From Chimaeribacter californicus (lineage in GTDB: Bacteria > Pseudomonadota > Gammaproteobacteria > Enterobacterales > Enterobacteriaceae): 64,000 nt of DNA. Each line of letters starts with the position of its first letter. Positions within the stretch are counted from its first letter, which is position 1. The translations under genes were made by a program, and so were the position numbers. The stretch covers positions 62,001 to 126,000 of the forward strand of contig NZ_PJZF01000002.1 in assembly GCF_002858675.1 (NCBI RefSeq), read 5' to 3'. This document shows, in pieces, positions 42,000-51,535 of the stretch. The notes below the pieces were generated by a model. It was not told the origin of the DNA and did not search any database. It was given only the letters and a program-made list of their open reading frames with translations.

Positions 42000-42707
42000 A
42001 TGTTATTTACCCCCCCACTGCAACACGCCACCCTGATTAAGCGTTACAAACGTTTTCTGGCCGATGTCATCACCCCCGACGGGGCGCTGCTGACGCTGCA
42101 CTGCGCCAATACCGGTGCGATGACCGGCTGCGCGACACCGGGTGACACCGTCTGGTATTCCACCTCCCCCAACCTGAAACGCAAATATGCCCACACCTGG
42201 GAGTTATCTGAAACGCAACAGGGGCATTGGATTTGCGTAAATACTCAACGGGCTAACGGGCTGGTGCGCGAGGCGATTGAGCAGGGGCGCATCCCTGAAT
42301 TATCTGGTTACAGTCGCGTGAACAGTGAAATAAAATATGGTGGCGAAAACAGCCGTATCGATCTGTTATTACAAGCGGAAAACCGGCCTGACTGCTATAT
42401 TGAGGTGAAGTCTGTAACGTTGTTGCAACATAATCGTGGTTACTTTCCTGATGCCGTGACCCTTCGCGGCCAGAAGCACCTGCGGGAGTTGCAGCAGATG
42501 GTGGCCGAAGGCCGGCGGGCGGTGCTGTTTTTCGCGGTGCTGCACTCCGGTATTCAGGAAGTGGCCGCCGCCCGCCACATCGACCCGCGCTATGCCGGTT
42601 TACTGACAGAAGCGCAAAATCAGGGGGTTGAGGTGATTAGCTATGGAGCGCAGCTTTCACCGGCCGGTATTACCCTGATGCAACCCATTCCGTTGGTATG
42701 CGAATAA
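42000..42707 (+). CDS. sfsA: DNA/RNA nuclease SfsA
   Basis: SfsA was first named for stimulating maltose genes and is now known as a DNA-binding nuclease with a PD-(D/E)XK fold. The 235-residue protein has an N-terminal OB-like part and the nuclease motif region SRIDLLLQ...[11 protein letters not shown] with the active-site lysine, followed by [23 protein letters not shown] precedes the ATG. In E. coli, promoters for dksA reach into the end of sfsA. Confidence 0.95.
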   Translation: MLFTPPLQHATLIKRYKRFLADVITPDGALLTLHCANTGAMTGCATPGDTVWYSTSPNLKRKYAHTWELSETQQGHWICVNTQRANGLVREAIEQGRIPELSGYSRVNSEIKYGGENSRIDLLLQAENRPDCYIEVKSVTLLQHNRGYFPDAVTLRGQKHLRELQQMVAEGRRAVLFFAVLHSGIQEVAAARHIDPRYAGLLTEAQNQGVEVISYGAQLSPAGITLMQPIPLVCE

Positions 42708-42721
42708 AAAGCCTAAGGCCG

Positions 42722-42790
42722 GACAACCCACAGCACGGCTGAGGTGTGTCACGCGGCGAAGCCAAAAACGCCGCGGCTCACAGGGTTGTC
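42722..42790 (+). ncRNA. Candidate structured leader upstream of dksA
   Basis: GACAACCC (42722-42729) pairs with GGGTTGTC (42783-42790) and encloses a second perfect stem, CGCGGCG (42752-42758) with CGCCGCG (42769-42775). A TGAG-CTCA pair can stack between them. No T-run follows, so it is not a simple terminator of sfsA. A further small hairpin, CCCCA-CGT-TGGGG, lies at 42855-42867. It could be part of a long dksA 5' untranslated region; no family is recognised. Confidence 0.4.
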
Positions 42791-42898
42791 AAGCAGGTGA
42801 GAGGAATAATTGCCATCTACCTTCCCATCTGTTATTTATAGCGGCCTGATTTTTCCCCACGTTGGGGATCGATAGTGCGTGTTATGAGGAGAAGCAAC

Positions 42899-43354
42899 AT
42901 GCAAGAAGGGCAAACCCGTAAAACATCCTCCTTGAGCATTCTCGCCATCGCTGGGGTGGAGCCGTATCAAGAGAAGCCAGGCGAAGAGTATATGAACGAC
43001 GCCCAGCTCACTCACTTCAAGCGTATTCTTGAAGCGTGGCGCAATCAGCTCAGGGATGAAGTCGACCGTACTGTGTCTCATATGCAGGACGAAGCCGCTA
43101 ACTTCCCCGATCCGGTAGACCGTGCTGCCCAGGAAGAAGAATTCAGCCTGGAACTGCGCAACCGCGATCGCGAGCGTAAGTTGATTAAGAAGATCGAGAA
43201 AACGCTGAAGAAAGTAGAAGACGAAGATTTCGGCTTCTGCGAGTCCTGTGGTGTTGAGATTGGTATTCGCCGCCTTGAAGCGCGCCCGACTGCCGACCTG
43301 TGTATTGACTGCAAAACCCTGGCTGAAATCCGCGAAAAGCAGATGGCCGGTTAA
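42899..43354 (+). CDS. dksA: RNA polymerase-binding transcription factor DksA
   Basis: DksA enters the RNA polymerase secondary channel and, with ppGpp made by RelA, represses rRNA and activates amino-acid promoters. The 151-residue length equals that of E. coli. The coiled coil carries the tip DPVDRA with its two aspartates, and the zinc finger is C-E-S-C with C-I-D-C. The ATG at 42899 ([12 protein letters not shown]) follows a GAGGAG site. The gene pairs functionally with relA, elsewhere in the window. Confidence 0.98.
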   Translation: MQEGQTRKTSSLSILAIAGVEPYQEKPGEEYMNDAQLTHFKRILEAWRNQLRDEVDRTVSHMQDEAANFPDPVDRAAQEEEFSLELRNRDRERKLIKKIEKTLKKVEDEDFGFCESCGVEIGIRRLEARPTADLCIDCKTLAEIREKQMAG

Positions 43355-43413
43355 GCAACCGTATCACGACGACGGCCGCGGTGCCCCGGCACCGCGCTGT
43401 CGTCGCCACGCTT

Positions 43414-44286
43414 ATGCCTGACACCCTGACACCCCCCTCCCCCTATATTGGCCGCTTTGCGCCGTCGCCTTCCGGTGAACTCCACTTTGGTTCGCTTGTC
43501 GCTGCGCTGGGCAGTTATCTGCGCGCCCGCCGTTGCGGTGGCCGCTGGCTGGTGCGCATTGAAGACATCGACCCGCCGCGCGAAGTGCCGGGTGCCGCCG
43601 CACGCATCCTGGCCCAGCTGGAACAGTATGGCCTGCTGTGGGACGGCGAGGTTCTCTACCAGTCAACTCGCCATGACGCCTACCGCGCGGTGCTGGGGCA
43701 ACTCATCGCCCGCGGGCAGGCCTATTACTGCACCTGCACCCGCAGCCGCATCCAGTCCCTCGGCGGGTTCTATGACGGCCATTGCCGGTTGCTGCACCGG
43801 GGGCCGGAGAATGCCGCCCTGCGCCTGCACCAGACGGCACCGGTCTACGGGTTTGAGGATGGGCTGCGCGGCTGGCTGGCGGCCGATGCGCGCATGGCGG
43901 AGGAGGACTTCATTATCCACCGGCGTGACGGGCTGTTCGCCTATAACCTGGCGGTGGTGGTGGATGACCACCATCAGGGCGTGACGGAAATTGTGCGCGG
44001 CGCGGATCTGATTGAGCCGACGGTGCGCCAGATGGCGCTCTATCAGCAGCTGGGCTGGCCGCCGCCGCATTATATCCACCTGCCGCTGGCGGTGAACGCC
44101 CAGGGTGACAAGCTCTCCAAACAGAACCACGCCCCGCCGCTGCCGCCGGGCGATCCGCGCCCGACGCTGGTGGCGGCGCTGGCGTTCCTGCACCAGCCGG
44201 TGCCGGCGGGCTGGCAGGATTTACGCCTGCCGCAGTTGCTGGCGCAGGCGGTTGCCCAGTGGCAAGTGGCGGATATCGTGCCATAA
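43414..44286 (+). CDS. gluQ: Glutamyl-Q tRNA(Asp) synthetase GluQRS
   Basis: GluQRS activates glutamate and attaches it to queuosine at position 34 of tRNA(Asp), linking it to queD and queE in this window. The 290-residue protein is a truncated class I synthetase with HIGH-like [13 protein letters not shown], a zinc site with CTC and HCR ([15 protein letters not shown]) and the KLSKQNH signature. It is about 15-20 residues shorter at the C-terminus than E. coli's. The ATG at 43414 lacks a clear ribosome-binding site and lies 59 bases after dksA; a GTG at 43381 is an alternative. Confidence 0.93.
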   Translation: MPDTLTPPSPYIGRFAPSPSGELHFGSLVAALGSYLRARRCGGRWLVRIEDIDPPREVPGAAARILAQLEQYGLLWDGEVLYQSTRHDAYRAVLGQLIARGQAYYCTCTRSRIQSLGGFYDGHCRLLHRGPENAALRLHQTAPVYGFEDGLRGWLAADARMAEEDFIIHRRDGLFAYNLAVVVDDHHQGVTEIVRGADLIEPTVRQMALYQQLGWPPPHYIHLPLAVNAQGDKLSKQNHAPPLPPGDPRPTLVAALAFLHQPVPAGWQDLRLPQLLAQAVAQWQVADIVP

Positions 44287-44421
44287 ATGGCCCACAGCCC
44301 GCAGAATGCGCGGCAACCGGCCATTGACAGCTGTATAACATTATTCTCAAACCCCCCGGCATGAGCTATGATTAGCCGCTGTTTTTTGCTCTGTCTATTT
44401 TAGTCACTATCGAGGTGTCCC

Positions 44422-45840
44422 ATTTTTACCCGAGTAGCCAATTTTTGCCGAAAGGTACTGGCCCGCGAAAACGACGTTCCTGACACGGTTGAACCCGTGC
44501 CGGCGCCTTTGCCGACTGTCACCATTATTCCGCGCGATCAACATGCGATCTCACGCCGGGATATCAGTGAAAATGCCCTGAAGGTGTTGTACCGTCTGAA
44601 CAAATCAGGTTTTGAGGCCTATCTGGTCGGCGGCGGCGTGCGTGACTTACTGCTCGGTAAGAAGCCCAAAGATTTTGACGTGACCACCAACGCCACCCCG
44701 GAGCAGGTGCGCAAACTGTTCCGCAACTGCCGTCTGGTCGGGCGTCGTTTCCGTCTGGCGCATGTGATGTTCGGCCCGGAAATTATCGAAGTGGCGACCT
44801 TCCGTGGTCATCATGAACAGGAGCAGCCGCAGTCTGACAAGAATGCGTCCCAGCAGGGCCAGAACGGTATGCTGCTGCGCGACAACATTTTCGGCTCGAT
44901 CGAGGAAGACGCGCAACGCCGTGACTTCACCATCAACAGCCTCTACTACAGCGTGGCTGACTTCTCGGTGCGCGACTACACCGGCGGCCTGCGTGACCTT
45001 GATGACGGCATCATCCGCCTGATTGGTGACCCGGAAACCCGTTACCGTGAAGATCCGGTGCGGATGCTGCGCGCCGTGCGTTTCGCTGCCAAGCTGAACA
45101 TGGATCTCAGCGAGGAAACCGCTGAGCCGATCCCGCGCCTCGCCTCGCTGCTGCATGAGATCCCGCCGGCGCGGCTGTTTGAGGAGTCGCTGAAGCTGCT
45201 GCAGGCCGGGCACGGTTACCCGACCTGGCGCCTGCTGTGTGAATACCAGCTGTTCCAGCCGCTGTTCCCGCTGATTGCCCGCCAGTTCACCGAAAGCGGT
45301 GACAGCCCGATGGAGCGCATTCTGGAGCAGGTGCTGAAGAACACCGATCACCGCATCCTGACCGATATGCGCGTCAACCCGGCGTTCCTGTTTGCCGCGA
45401 TGCTCTGGTACCCGCTGATTGAACATGCGCAGAAGCTGGCGCAGGAGAGCGGGCTGGCCTATTTCGACGCTTTCGCGTTGGCGATGAATGATGTGCTGGA
45501 TGAGCAGTGCCGCTCACTGGCGATCCCGAAACGCATTACCACGCTGGTGCGTGACATCTGGGCGCTGCAACTGCGCCTGTCACGCCGCCAGGGCAAACGC
45601 GCCCATAAGCTGATGGAGCACCCGAAATTCCGGGCCGCCTTCGATCTGTTGGCGCTGCGCGGCGAGGCGGAGAACAGCCGCGAGCTGCAACAGCTGACCC
45701 AGTGGTGGAGCGAATTCCAGGAGGCGACCCCGGTGCGCCAGAAAGGGATGCTGACCAACCTGGGCGATGATGCCGGCCCGCGCCGCAGCCGTGCCCGCCG
45801 CCCGCGCAAACGCGCCCCGCGCCGTGACAACAACGTATGA
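44422..45840 (+). CDS. pcnB: Poly(A) polymerase I PcnB, initiated at an AUU codon
   Basis: PcnB adds 3' poly(A) tails that speed RNA decay and controls ColE1 plasmid copy number. The 472-residue product has the nucleotidyltransferase signature [13 protein letters not shown] with [13 protein letters not shown], the [11 protein letters not shown] motif, and a basic Arg-rich tail ([15 protein letters not shown]). The first ATG or GTG in frame (GTG 44497) would cut 25 residues that match E. coli PcnB ([12 protein letters not shown]). The ATT at 44422 with GAGGT six to ten bases upstream restores it; E. coli pcnB is known to start at AUU. Confidence 0.9.
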   Translation: MFTRVANFCRKVLARENDVPDTVEPVPAPLPTVTIIPRDQHAISRRDISENALKVLYRLNKSGFEAYLVGGGVRDLLLGKKPKDFDVTTNATPEQVRKLFRNCRLVGRRFRLAHVMFGPEIIEVATFRGHHEQEQPQSDKNASQQGQNGMLLRDNIFGSIEEDAQRRDFTINSLYYSVADFSVRDYTGGLRDLDDGIIRLIGDPETRYREDPVRMLRAVRFAAKLNMDLSEETAEPIPRLASLLHEIPPARLFEESLKLLQAGHGYPTWRLLCEYQLFQPLFPLIARQFTESGDSPMERILEQVLKNTDHRILTDMRVNPAFLFAAMLWYPLIEHAQKLAQESGLAYFDAFALAMNDVLDEQCRSLAIPKRITTLVRDIWALQLRLSRRQGKRAHKLMEHPKFRAAFDLLALRGEAENSRELQQLTQWWSEFQEATPVRQKGMLTNLGDDAGPRRSRARRPRKRAPRRDNNV

Positions 45841-46316
45841 TCCGCGTTTACCTTGCGCTGGGCAGCAACCTTGCCCAGCCGCTCGATCAGGTCAACGCCG
45901 CGCTTGACGCACTGGCCGCCCTGCCGCAGACGCGGCAGGTAGCGTGCTCCTCGTTCTACCGCAGCACGCCGCTCGGGCCAAAAGATCAGCCTGACTACCT
46001 GAACGCCGTGGTGGCGCTCGACACCACGCTGCTGCCGGAAGCCCTGCTCGATGCCACCCAGGCGATTGAGCAGCAACAGGGGCGGGTGCGCAAGGCGGAG
46101 CGCTGGGGGCCGCGCACGCTGGACCTTGATATGCTGTTGTATGGTGACCAGGTGATTCACACCCCGCGTTTGACCGTGCCGCATTACGACATGATGAACC
46201 GCGAATTCATGCTCTACCCGCTGGCGGAGATTGCGCCGGATCTGGTGTTCCCGGACGGCACGGTGTTGAAACAGCACCTGGCCGGGGTGGATCGCAACGG
46301 CCTCACCCGCTGGTAA
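45837..46316 (+). CDS. folK: 2-amino-4-hydroxy-6-hydroxymethyldihydropteridine pyrophosphokinase FolK
   Basis: FolK transfers pyrophosphate from ATP to hydroxymethyldihydropterin in folate synthesis. The 159-residue length equals that of E. coli. Signatures are [18 protein letters not shown], the catalytic region [19 protein letters not shown] with the two aspartates, and the [15 protein letters not shown] segment. The start overlaps the pcnB stop (ATGA). Its stop lies four bases from the stop of the convergent qseC. Confidence 0.97.
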   Translation: MIRVYLALGSNLAQPLDQVNAALDALAALPQTRQVACSSFYRSTPLGPKDQPDYLNAVVALDTTLLPEALLDATQAIEQQQGRVRKAERWGPRTLDLDMLLYGDQVIHTPRLTVPHYDMMNREFMLYPLAEIAPDLVFPDGTVLKQHLAGVDRNGLTRW

Positions 46317-46320
46317 TGCC

Positions 46321-47670
46321 TCAGGCGGTGATCACCACCGCCAGCCCCCCTGATGGGCGGTTTTCCGCCCACAGTGCCAGGCCATGCAGAGCCGCAATCC
46401 GTAACGCAATCGACATCCCCAGCCCGCTGCCATTCTCCGCCTGCCCCGGCGGCCGGTAAAACCGCTCGCCCAGCCGGGTGAGTTGCTCCGCCGTCATGCC
46501 CGGCCCCTGATCCTCAACCCGGATTTCCGGCCCCAGCGTTACCGTTACCGTGGTGCCGCCCGGCGAGTAGCGCACCGCGTTATCCAGCAGGTTACGCAGC
46601 ATCAGCGACAGCAGCAGCGCCTGCCCCTGCGTCACCGGCGGCGTGCCGGTAGCGTGCAGATCAAGCCGGATGTTTTTGGCGCGCGCCTGGGGTTCCACTT
46701 CTGCCAGCGCCTGTTGCGCCAGCACTGCCCACGCCACCGGCTCGCGTGCCTCCGGCCCGCTGAGCGCCTCCAGCCGCGAGAGCGTCAGCAACTGATCCAC
46801 CAGCCGGGTGGCACGGTCGATGCCCTCCGTCAGGTTCGCGAGCGCATGGTTGCGCATCGCCTCGTCATCACCGGCCAGTTGTGCCACTTCGGTCTGCACC
46901 CGCAGCGCCGCCAGCGGGCTGCGCAGTTCGTGGGCGGCATCTGAGGTAAAGCGCCGCTCGCGCACCAGCATGCTTGAGACGCGCTCAAACAGCGCATTCA
47001 GCGCCGCCGCCAGCGGCAGCACTTCCGTGGGCAGCCGGGCGGTAGCCAGCGGGCGGCCATCTTCCGGCGCTCGTTGCCGCAGCGCTGCCGCCACCTGCCG
47101 CAGCGGCGTGAGTTCGCGGCCAATCAGCCAGGCCATCAGCAGCACCAGCAGCGGCAGCGACACCAGCCACGGCATAAATTGCCCGGAGACCACCGCCCAC
47201 GCCATATCCTCGCGGTACTCCACCTCCTGCCCCACCACAATGCGCTCACCGCCCGGTGCCGTCAGCCAGACCAGCCGCCAGCGGTCATCATCCCCGGCCA
47301 GCGTGCCCTCCACGAACCCCTGCGTGCGCGCATCAAAGCGGATGTCCCGGCCGTTTTCCCCGTCGTTCAGCCGCATGTCACCGTGCTGGCCGAAAATGGC
47401 GAACGCCAGCGCATCATCCTCCAGCTCACCGCGGCTGCCGTGGCGCACCAGCGTGCTGGTTTTCGGCAGCCGCACCGCCTCCCCGCCGGTTATTTCCCCC
47501 AGACGGGCGGTAGCCAGCCGTTTGGCGAACAGCATCTGCTGGGTATCAAACAGTTCATTAATCGTGTGCTGAGTGCGCACCCACGCCAGCGTGCTGGCGA
47601 TGCCCCAGACCACCAGCGACACCAGGCTGAATAACAGGATCAGCCGCGCCCGCAGGCTCAACCGGCTCAT
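46321..47670 (-). CDS. qseC: Sensor histidine kinase QseC
   Basis: QseC is the membrane kinase of the QseBC system, linked in E. coli to adrenergic signals and to phosphatase control of QseB. The 449-residue protein has membrane segments at about 9-30 and 168-185 flanking a periplasmic domain, HAMP, HisKA with His247 in [17 protein letters not shown], and an HATPase domain ([25 protein letters not shown]). Its start overlaps qseB by four bases (ATGA). In E. coli qseBC is elsewhere; here it fills the folK-panB gap, which in E. coli holds a fimbrial operon. Confidence 0.9.
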   Translation of the reverse strand: MSRLSLRARLILLFSLVSLVVWGIASTLAWVRTQHTINELFDTQQMLFAKRLATARLGEITGGEAVRLPKTSTLVRHGSRGELEDDALAFAIFGQHGDMRLNDGENGRDIRFDARTQGFVEGTLAGDDDRWRLVWLTAPGGERIVVGQEVEYREDMAWAVVSGQFMPWLVSLPLLVLLMAWLIGRELTPLRQVAAALRQRAPEDGRPLATARLPTEVLPLAAALNALFERVSSMLVRERRFTSDAAHELRSPLAALRVQTEVAQLAGDDEAMRNHALANLTEGIDRATRLVDQLLTLSRLEALSGPEAREPVAWAVLAQQALAEVEPQARAKNIRLDLHATGTPPVTQGQALLLSLMLRNLLDNAVRYSPGGTTVTVTLGPEIRVEDQGPGMTAEQLTRLGERFYRPPGQAENGSGLGMSIALRIAALHGLALWAENRPSGGLAVVITA

Positions 47671-48329
47671 GCCTCGTCCCCCAGCGTGTAGCCGACGCCG
47701 TGGACGGTGCGGATAAGCGCATTGCCCAGCTTGCGCCGCAGATGGTGGATATGCACCTCCACCGCGTTGCTGCTTACTTCCTCATCCCAGCTGTAGAGTT
47801 TGTCCTGAATCAGTGAGCGCGCCAGCACCCGGCCTTTGTGGGTGAGCAGCAGCTCCAGCACCGCCAGCTCTTTGGGGGTGAGCGTGACCGGCTCGCCCGC
47901 CAGCGTCACGCTGCGCGCTGCCGGGTCGAACGCCAGGGCGCCGTGCGTCAGGTGCGGGGTCAGGTGGCCGTGGCGGCGGCGAATCAACGCCTGCAACCGC
48001 GCTGCCACCTCCACCAGCGCAAACGGCTTGCAGAGGTAGTCATCCGCCCCCGCCTGCAACCCGGCCACCCGCTCGCTCAGCGCGTCACGCGCCGTCAAAA
48101 TCAGCACCGGCGTATCCTGCCCCGCCGCACGCCATTCACGCAGCAGCGCCATGCCGTCCAGCCCCGGCAGGCTTAAGTCCAGGATCACCGCATCATAGGG
48201 CGCGGCCCGCAGCGCCTCGCGGCCGGTGGGGCCGTCGGTGAACCAGTCCAGGCTGAAGCCCAGCTTGCCCAGCCCGGCGCGGATGCCGTCCCCAATCAGG
48301 CGGTCATCCTCAATCAACAAAATGCGCAT
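47667..48329 (-). CDS. qseB: Response regulator QseB (OmpR family)
   Basis: QseB is the DNA-binding partner of QseC. The 220-residue protein has a receiver with phospho-acceptor Asp51 (VILDLSLPG) and the [12 protein letters not shown] and [13 protein letters not shown] motifs, then a winged helix ending [17 protein letters not shown] and [11 protein letters not shown]. The ATG at 48329 (MRILLIEDD) is chosen over the longer frame from 48371. A direct-repeat box of the PmrA/QseB type lies 49-65 bases upstream, suggesting autoregulation. It is divergent from panB. Confidence 0.92.
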   Translation of the reverse strand: MRILLIEDDRLIGDGIRAGLGKLGFSLDWFTDGPTGREALRAAPYDAVILDLSLPGLDGMALLREWRAAGQDTPVLILTARDALSERVAGLQAGADDYLCKPFALVEVAARLQALIRRRHGHLTPHLTHGALAFDPAARSVTLAGEPVTLTPKELAVLELLLTHKGRVLARSLIQDKLYSWDEEVSSNAVEVHIHHLRRKLGNALIRTVHGVGYTLGDEA

Positions 48330-48377
48330 CGTCACTCCCTTTCGTTCGCCGTTAGCCTTACAGTTAAGCACGATCTT

Positions 48378-48394
48378 CTTAACAGGATCTTAAG
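48378..48394. promoter_or_regulatory. Putative QseB/PmrA-type direct-repeat box
   Basis: CTTAAC (48378-48383), five bases AGGAT, and CTTAAG (48389-48394) form a direct repeat with one-turn spacing. PmrA and QseB sites in enterobacteria have CTTAA half-sites five bases apart. A further TTAAG lies at 48364-48368. Confidence 0.55.
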
Positions 48395-48484
48395 GTCACG
48401 CACAGGCGGCTACCCAGGTGACGCCCTTATCATTAGAATGGCGCACCGGGTGAATACCACGATAAAGTCGTATAAGAGGTTATT

Positions 48485-49279
48485 ATGAAATCCACCACAG
48501 TCAGCCATTTACGGCAGTGGAAACAGCAGCAGCGCAAGTTTGCGACCATTACGGCCTACGATGCCAGCTTCGCCCAGCTGTTTGAGCAACAGGGCATCAG
48601 CGTGATGCTGATTGGCGACTCGTTAGGCATGGTGGTTCAGGGGCACGATTCTACCTTGCCGGTCACGGTGGAGGAGGTAGCCTACCACACCCGCTGCGTG
48701 CGCCGTGGTGCACCGCACAGTTTACTGATGGCGGATCTGCCGTTCATGAGCTGCAACACGCCGGAGCAGGCGTGTGAGAACGCCGCCACGCTGATGCGCG
48801 CCGGGGCCAATATGGTGAAGCTGGAAGGCGGAAGCTGGCTGTGCGACACGGTGAAAAAGCTGACCGAGCGCGCGGTGCCGGTCTGCGGCCACCTCGGGCT
48901 GACGCCGCAGTCGGTGAACATTTTTGGCGGCTATAAAGTCCAGGGGCGTGATGACGCCGCTGCCGACCGGCTGTTGCAGGACGCGCTCAACCTGGAGCAG
49001 GCGGGCGCGCAACTGATGGTGCTGGAATGTGTGCCGGTGGCGCTGGCGGAGCGCGTCACCCGCGCGTTGCAGATCCCGGTGATCGGCATCGGGGCCGGTA
49101 ACGTGACGGACGGCCAGATTCTGGTGATGCATGACGCCTTTGGCATCACCGGCGGCCACGTGCCGAAATTCGCCAAGAACTTCCTGGCGGAAGCCGGTGA
49201 CCTGCGCAGTGCGGTACAGGCTTATGTGGATCAGGTGGCGTCCGGCGCTTACCCGGCCCCCGAACACACCTTCAACTAA
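48485..49279 (+). CDS. panB: 3-methyl-2-oxobutanoate hydroxymethyltransferase PanB
   Basis: PanB adds a hydroxymethyl group from methylene-tetrahydrofolate to ketoisovalerate, the first step of pantothenate synthesis. The 264-residue length equals that of E. coli. Metal and substrate sites are seen in [16 protein letters not shown], the MVKLEGG lysine region, GHLGLTPQ and [15 protein letters not shown]. It heads the panB-panC-panD cluster; panC starts 35 bases after its stop. Confidence 0.97.
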   Translation: MKSTTVSHLRQWKQQQRKFATITAYDASFAQLFEQQGISVMLIGDSLGMVVQGHDSTLPVTVEEVAYHTRCVRRGAPHSLLMADLPFMSCNTPEQACENAATLMRAGANMVKLEGGSWLCDTVKKLTERAVPVCGHLGLTPQSVNIFGGYKVQGRDDAAADRLLQDALNLEQAGAQLMVLECVPVALAERVTRALQIPVIGIGAGNVTDGQILVMHDAFGITGGHVPKFAKNFLAEAGDLRSAVQAYVDQVASGAYPAPEHTFN

Positions 49280-49314
49280 TGATGCCGTAAGGCACAGACT
49301 CAAGGAGATGTAAC

Positions 49315-50169
49315 GTGGTAATCATTGAAACGTTGCCGCTGCTGCGCCGTCAGATCCGCCGCTGGCGGCAGGACGGCCAGCGCATTGCGCTGGTGCCGAC
49401 CATGGGTAACCTGCACGAAGGCCATATGACGCTGGTGGACGAGGCCAAAGCCCGTGCCGATGTGGTGGTGGTGAGCATCTTCGTGAACCCGATGCAGTTC
49501 AATAACGCTGACGATCTGGCGCGTTACCCGCGCACGTTGCAGGAAGACAGCGAACTGCTGAAGCGCCGCGGGGTGGATCTGGTGTTCGCCCCGGCCGCCG
49601 CCGACCTCTACCCGCAAGGGCTGGAGACGCAGACCTTCGTTGAGGTGCCCGGCCTCTCCGCCATGCTGGAAGGTGCCAGCCGCCCCGGCCACTTCCGTGG
49701 CGTCTCCACCATCGTCAGCAAGCTGTTTAATCTGGTGCAGCCGGATCTGGCCTGCTTTGGCGAAAAGGATTACCAGCAACTGGCGCTGATCCGCAAAATG
49801 GTGGCGGACATGGGTTACGACATTGAGATTGTCGGCGTACCCACGGTGCGTGCCAAAGACGGGCTGGCGCTCAGTTCGCGCAACGGCTACCTCACCGCCG
49901 ACGAACGCAAGCTCGCCCCGGCGCTGAGCCGGGTGATGAATGGCCTGGCAGAGCAGCTGTTGCAGGGCGAGCGCCACGTAGAAGAGTTGCTGGAACAGGC
50001 CGCTGAGCAGTTGCGTGAGGCCGGTTTCACGCCGGATGAGCTGTTCATCCGGGATGCCGATACCCTGCAACCGCTCACCGTTTCCAGCACCCGCGCGGTG
50101 ATCCTGATGGCGGCGTGGCTCGGCAAGGCGCGATTGATTGATAACCGGCAGGTGGATCTGACGGTCTGA
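49315..50169 (+). CDS. panC: Pantothenate synthetase PanC
   Basis: PanC joins pantoate and beta-alanine with ATP, completing pantothenate. The 284-residue protein has the HIGH-like [21 protein letters not shown], the [16 protein letters not shown] and FGEKDYQQL segments, and the KMSKS-like LSSRNGYL. The start is GTG at 49315, with AAGGAG eight bases upstream giving [11 protein letters not shown]. It uses beta-alanine made by PanD, encoded just downstream. Confidence 0.96.
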   Translation: MVIIETLPLLRRQIRRWRQDGQRIALVPTMGNLHEGHMTLVDEAKARADVVVVSIFVNPMQFNNADDLARYPRTLQEDSELLKRRGVDLVFAPAAADLYPQGLETQTFVEVPGLSAMLEGASRPGHFRGVSTIVSKLFNLVQPDLACFGEKDYQQLALIRKMVADMGYDIEIVGVPTVRAKDGLALSSRNGYLTADERKLAPALSRVMNGLAEQLLQGERHVEELLEQAAEQLREAGFTPDELFIRDADTLQPLTVSSTRAVILMAAWLGKARLIDNRQVDLTV

Positions 50170-50278
50170 CCCGCCCTCAACCGCTGAACGCAGGACGCAC
50201 CCAGCAAGAGACCGGCCGCGCGCGTTGGCCGGGCGCATAACCCTCTGTTTTCTTTTTGGCTATTAAGGTAACAACGTT

Positions 50279-50659
50279 ATGGTACGCACCATGCTGCAAG
50301 GCAAGCTTCACCGGGTAAAGGTAACGCAGGCTGACCTGCACTACGAAGGCTCCTGCGCCATCGATCAGGATTTCCTGGACGCCTCCGGCATTCTGGAATA
50401 TGAAGCCATCGACATCTACAACGTCGACAACGGCCAGCGCTTCTCCACCTACGCGATTGCCGCCGAGCGCGGCTCCCGCATCATTTCGGTCAACGGCGCC
50501 GCTGCCCGCCTCGCCTGCGTTGGTGACAAGCTGATCATCTGCTCCTACGTGCAGATGGCCGAGGCCGACGCCCGCGCGCACACGCCGAAAGTGGCCTACT
50601 TTGAGGGCGACAACCAGTTACAGCGCCAGGCAAAAGCGATCCCGGTTCAGGTTGCCTGA
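50279..50659 (+). CDS. panD: Aspartate 1-decarboxylase PanD
   Basis: PanD makes beta-alanine from aspartate. It is a pyruvoyl enzyme that cleaves itself between Gly24 and Ser25; the site is intact here ([11 protein letters not shown]). The 126-residue length equals that of E. coli, with [16 protein letters not shown] and VAYFEGDNQ conserved. About 110 bases separate it from panC, and two hairpins follow its stop. Confidence 0.97.
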   Translation: MVRTMLQGKLHRVKVTQADLHYEGSCAIDQDFLDASGILEYEAIDIYNVDNGQRFSTYAIAAERGSRIISVNGAAARLACVGDKLIICSYVQMAEADARAHTPKVAYFEGDNQLQRQAKAIPVQVA

Positions 50660-50679
50660 CGCCGCCTGTCGTAACAAAG

Positions 50680-50703
50680 GGGAGCCGGACGGCTCCCTTT
50701 TTT
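50680..50703 (+). terminator. Terminator of panD
   Basis: GGGAGCC (50680-50686) pairs with GGCTCCC (50691-50697) around GGAC, followed by six T. Confidence 0.88.
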
Positions 50704-50712
50704 GTACCCATA

Positions 50713-50738
50713 AAAAAGCCGGGAATCCCCGGCTTTTT
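50713..50738. terminator. Second, bidirectional terminator between panD and yadH
   Basis: AAAAAGCCGGG (50713-50723) pairs with CCCGGCTTTTT (50728-50738) around AATC. Its A and T flanks can stop plus transcripts that pass the first hairpin and minus transcripts from yadH. Confidence 0.88.
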
Positions 50739-50764
50739 ATTTTTACTGTAAAGCGCATCTGCCC

Positions 50765-51535
50765 TTACGAGCGCAGCCCGCGGCCGCGCTGGATCAGGTA
50801 CCAGGCAAGCAGGTAGAACACCACGATAAACGCCACCAGTACCGCCATGGTGAACGCCAGCGGCACGTCGCTGATACCGAGGAACCCATAGCGGAAGCCG
50901 CTGATCATGTAGACGATCGGGTTCAGCTTCGACACCGCCTGCCAGAACGGCGGCAGCAGCGTCAGCGAGTAGAATACCCCGCCGAGGTAAGTCAGCGGCG
51001 TCAGCACAAAGGTCGGGATCAGGCTGATGTCATCAAAGGTGGTGGCAAATACCGCGTTCAGCAGCCCGGCCAGCGAGAACAGGATCGCCGTCAGCAGCAG
51101 GGTCGCGGCAATCACCCACCAGGCGTGCACATGCAGCGGCACAAAGAACAGCGACACCGCCGTGACCAGCACCCCGACGCAGATGCCGCGCGCCACGCCG
51201 CCGCCGACATAGCCGGCGATCACCACGTGGGTCGGTACCGGGGCCACCAGCAGCTCTTCAATGTTGCGCTGGAATTTGGCGCTGAAAAACGATGAGGCGA
51301 CGTTGGCGTAAGAGTTGGTGATCACCGCCATCATGATCAGCCCCGGCACAATAAATTGCATGTAATCAAAGCCGTGCATTTCCCCAATCCGCGAGCCGAT
51401 CAGGTTGCCGAAAATAATGAAATAGAGCGTCATAGTGATCACCGGCGGCACCAGCGTCTGGATCCAGATGCGGCCGAAGCGGTTAATCTCTTTGTACCAG
51501 ATGCTTTGCAGTGCCACCCAATAGAGACGGGTCAT
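50765..51535 (-). CDS. yadH: ABC-2 type transport permease YadH
   Basis: The 256-residue membrane protein has six hydrophobic segments and the ABC-2 permease pattern (SSFFSAKFQRNIEELLVAPV, LTPLTYLGGVFYSLTLLP). It pairs with the ATPase YadG, whose stop overlaps its start by four bases. The substrate of YadGH is not established; relatives export drugs or cell-surface polymers. Confidence 0.93.
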   Translation of the reverse strand: MTRLYWVALQSIWYKEINRFGRIWIQTLVPPVITMTLYFIIFGNLIGSRIGEMHGFDYMQFIVPGLIMMAVITNSYANVASSFFSAKFQRNIEELLVAPVPTHVVIAGYVGGGVARGICVGVLVTAVSLFFVPLHVHAWWVIAATLLLTAILFSLAGLLNAVFATTFDDISLIPTFVLTPLTYLGGVFYSLTLLPPFWQAVSKLNPIVYMISGFRYGFLGISDVPLAFTMAVLVAFIVVFYLLAWYLIQRGRGLRS

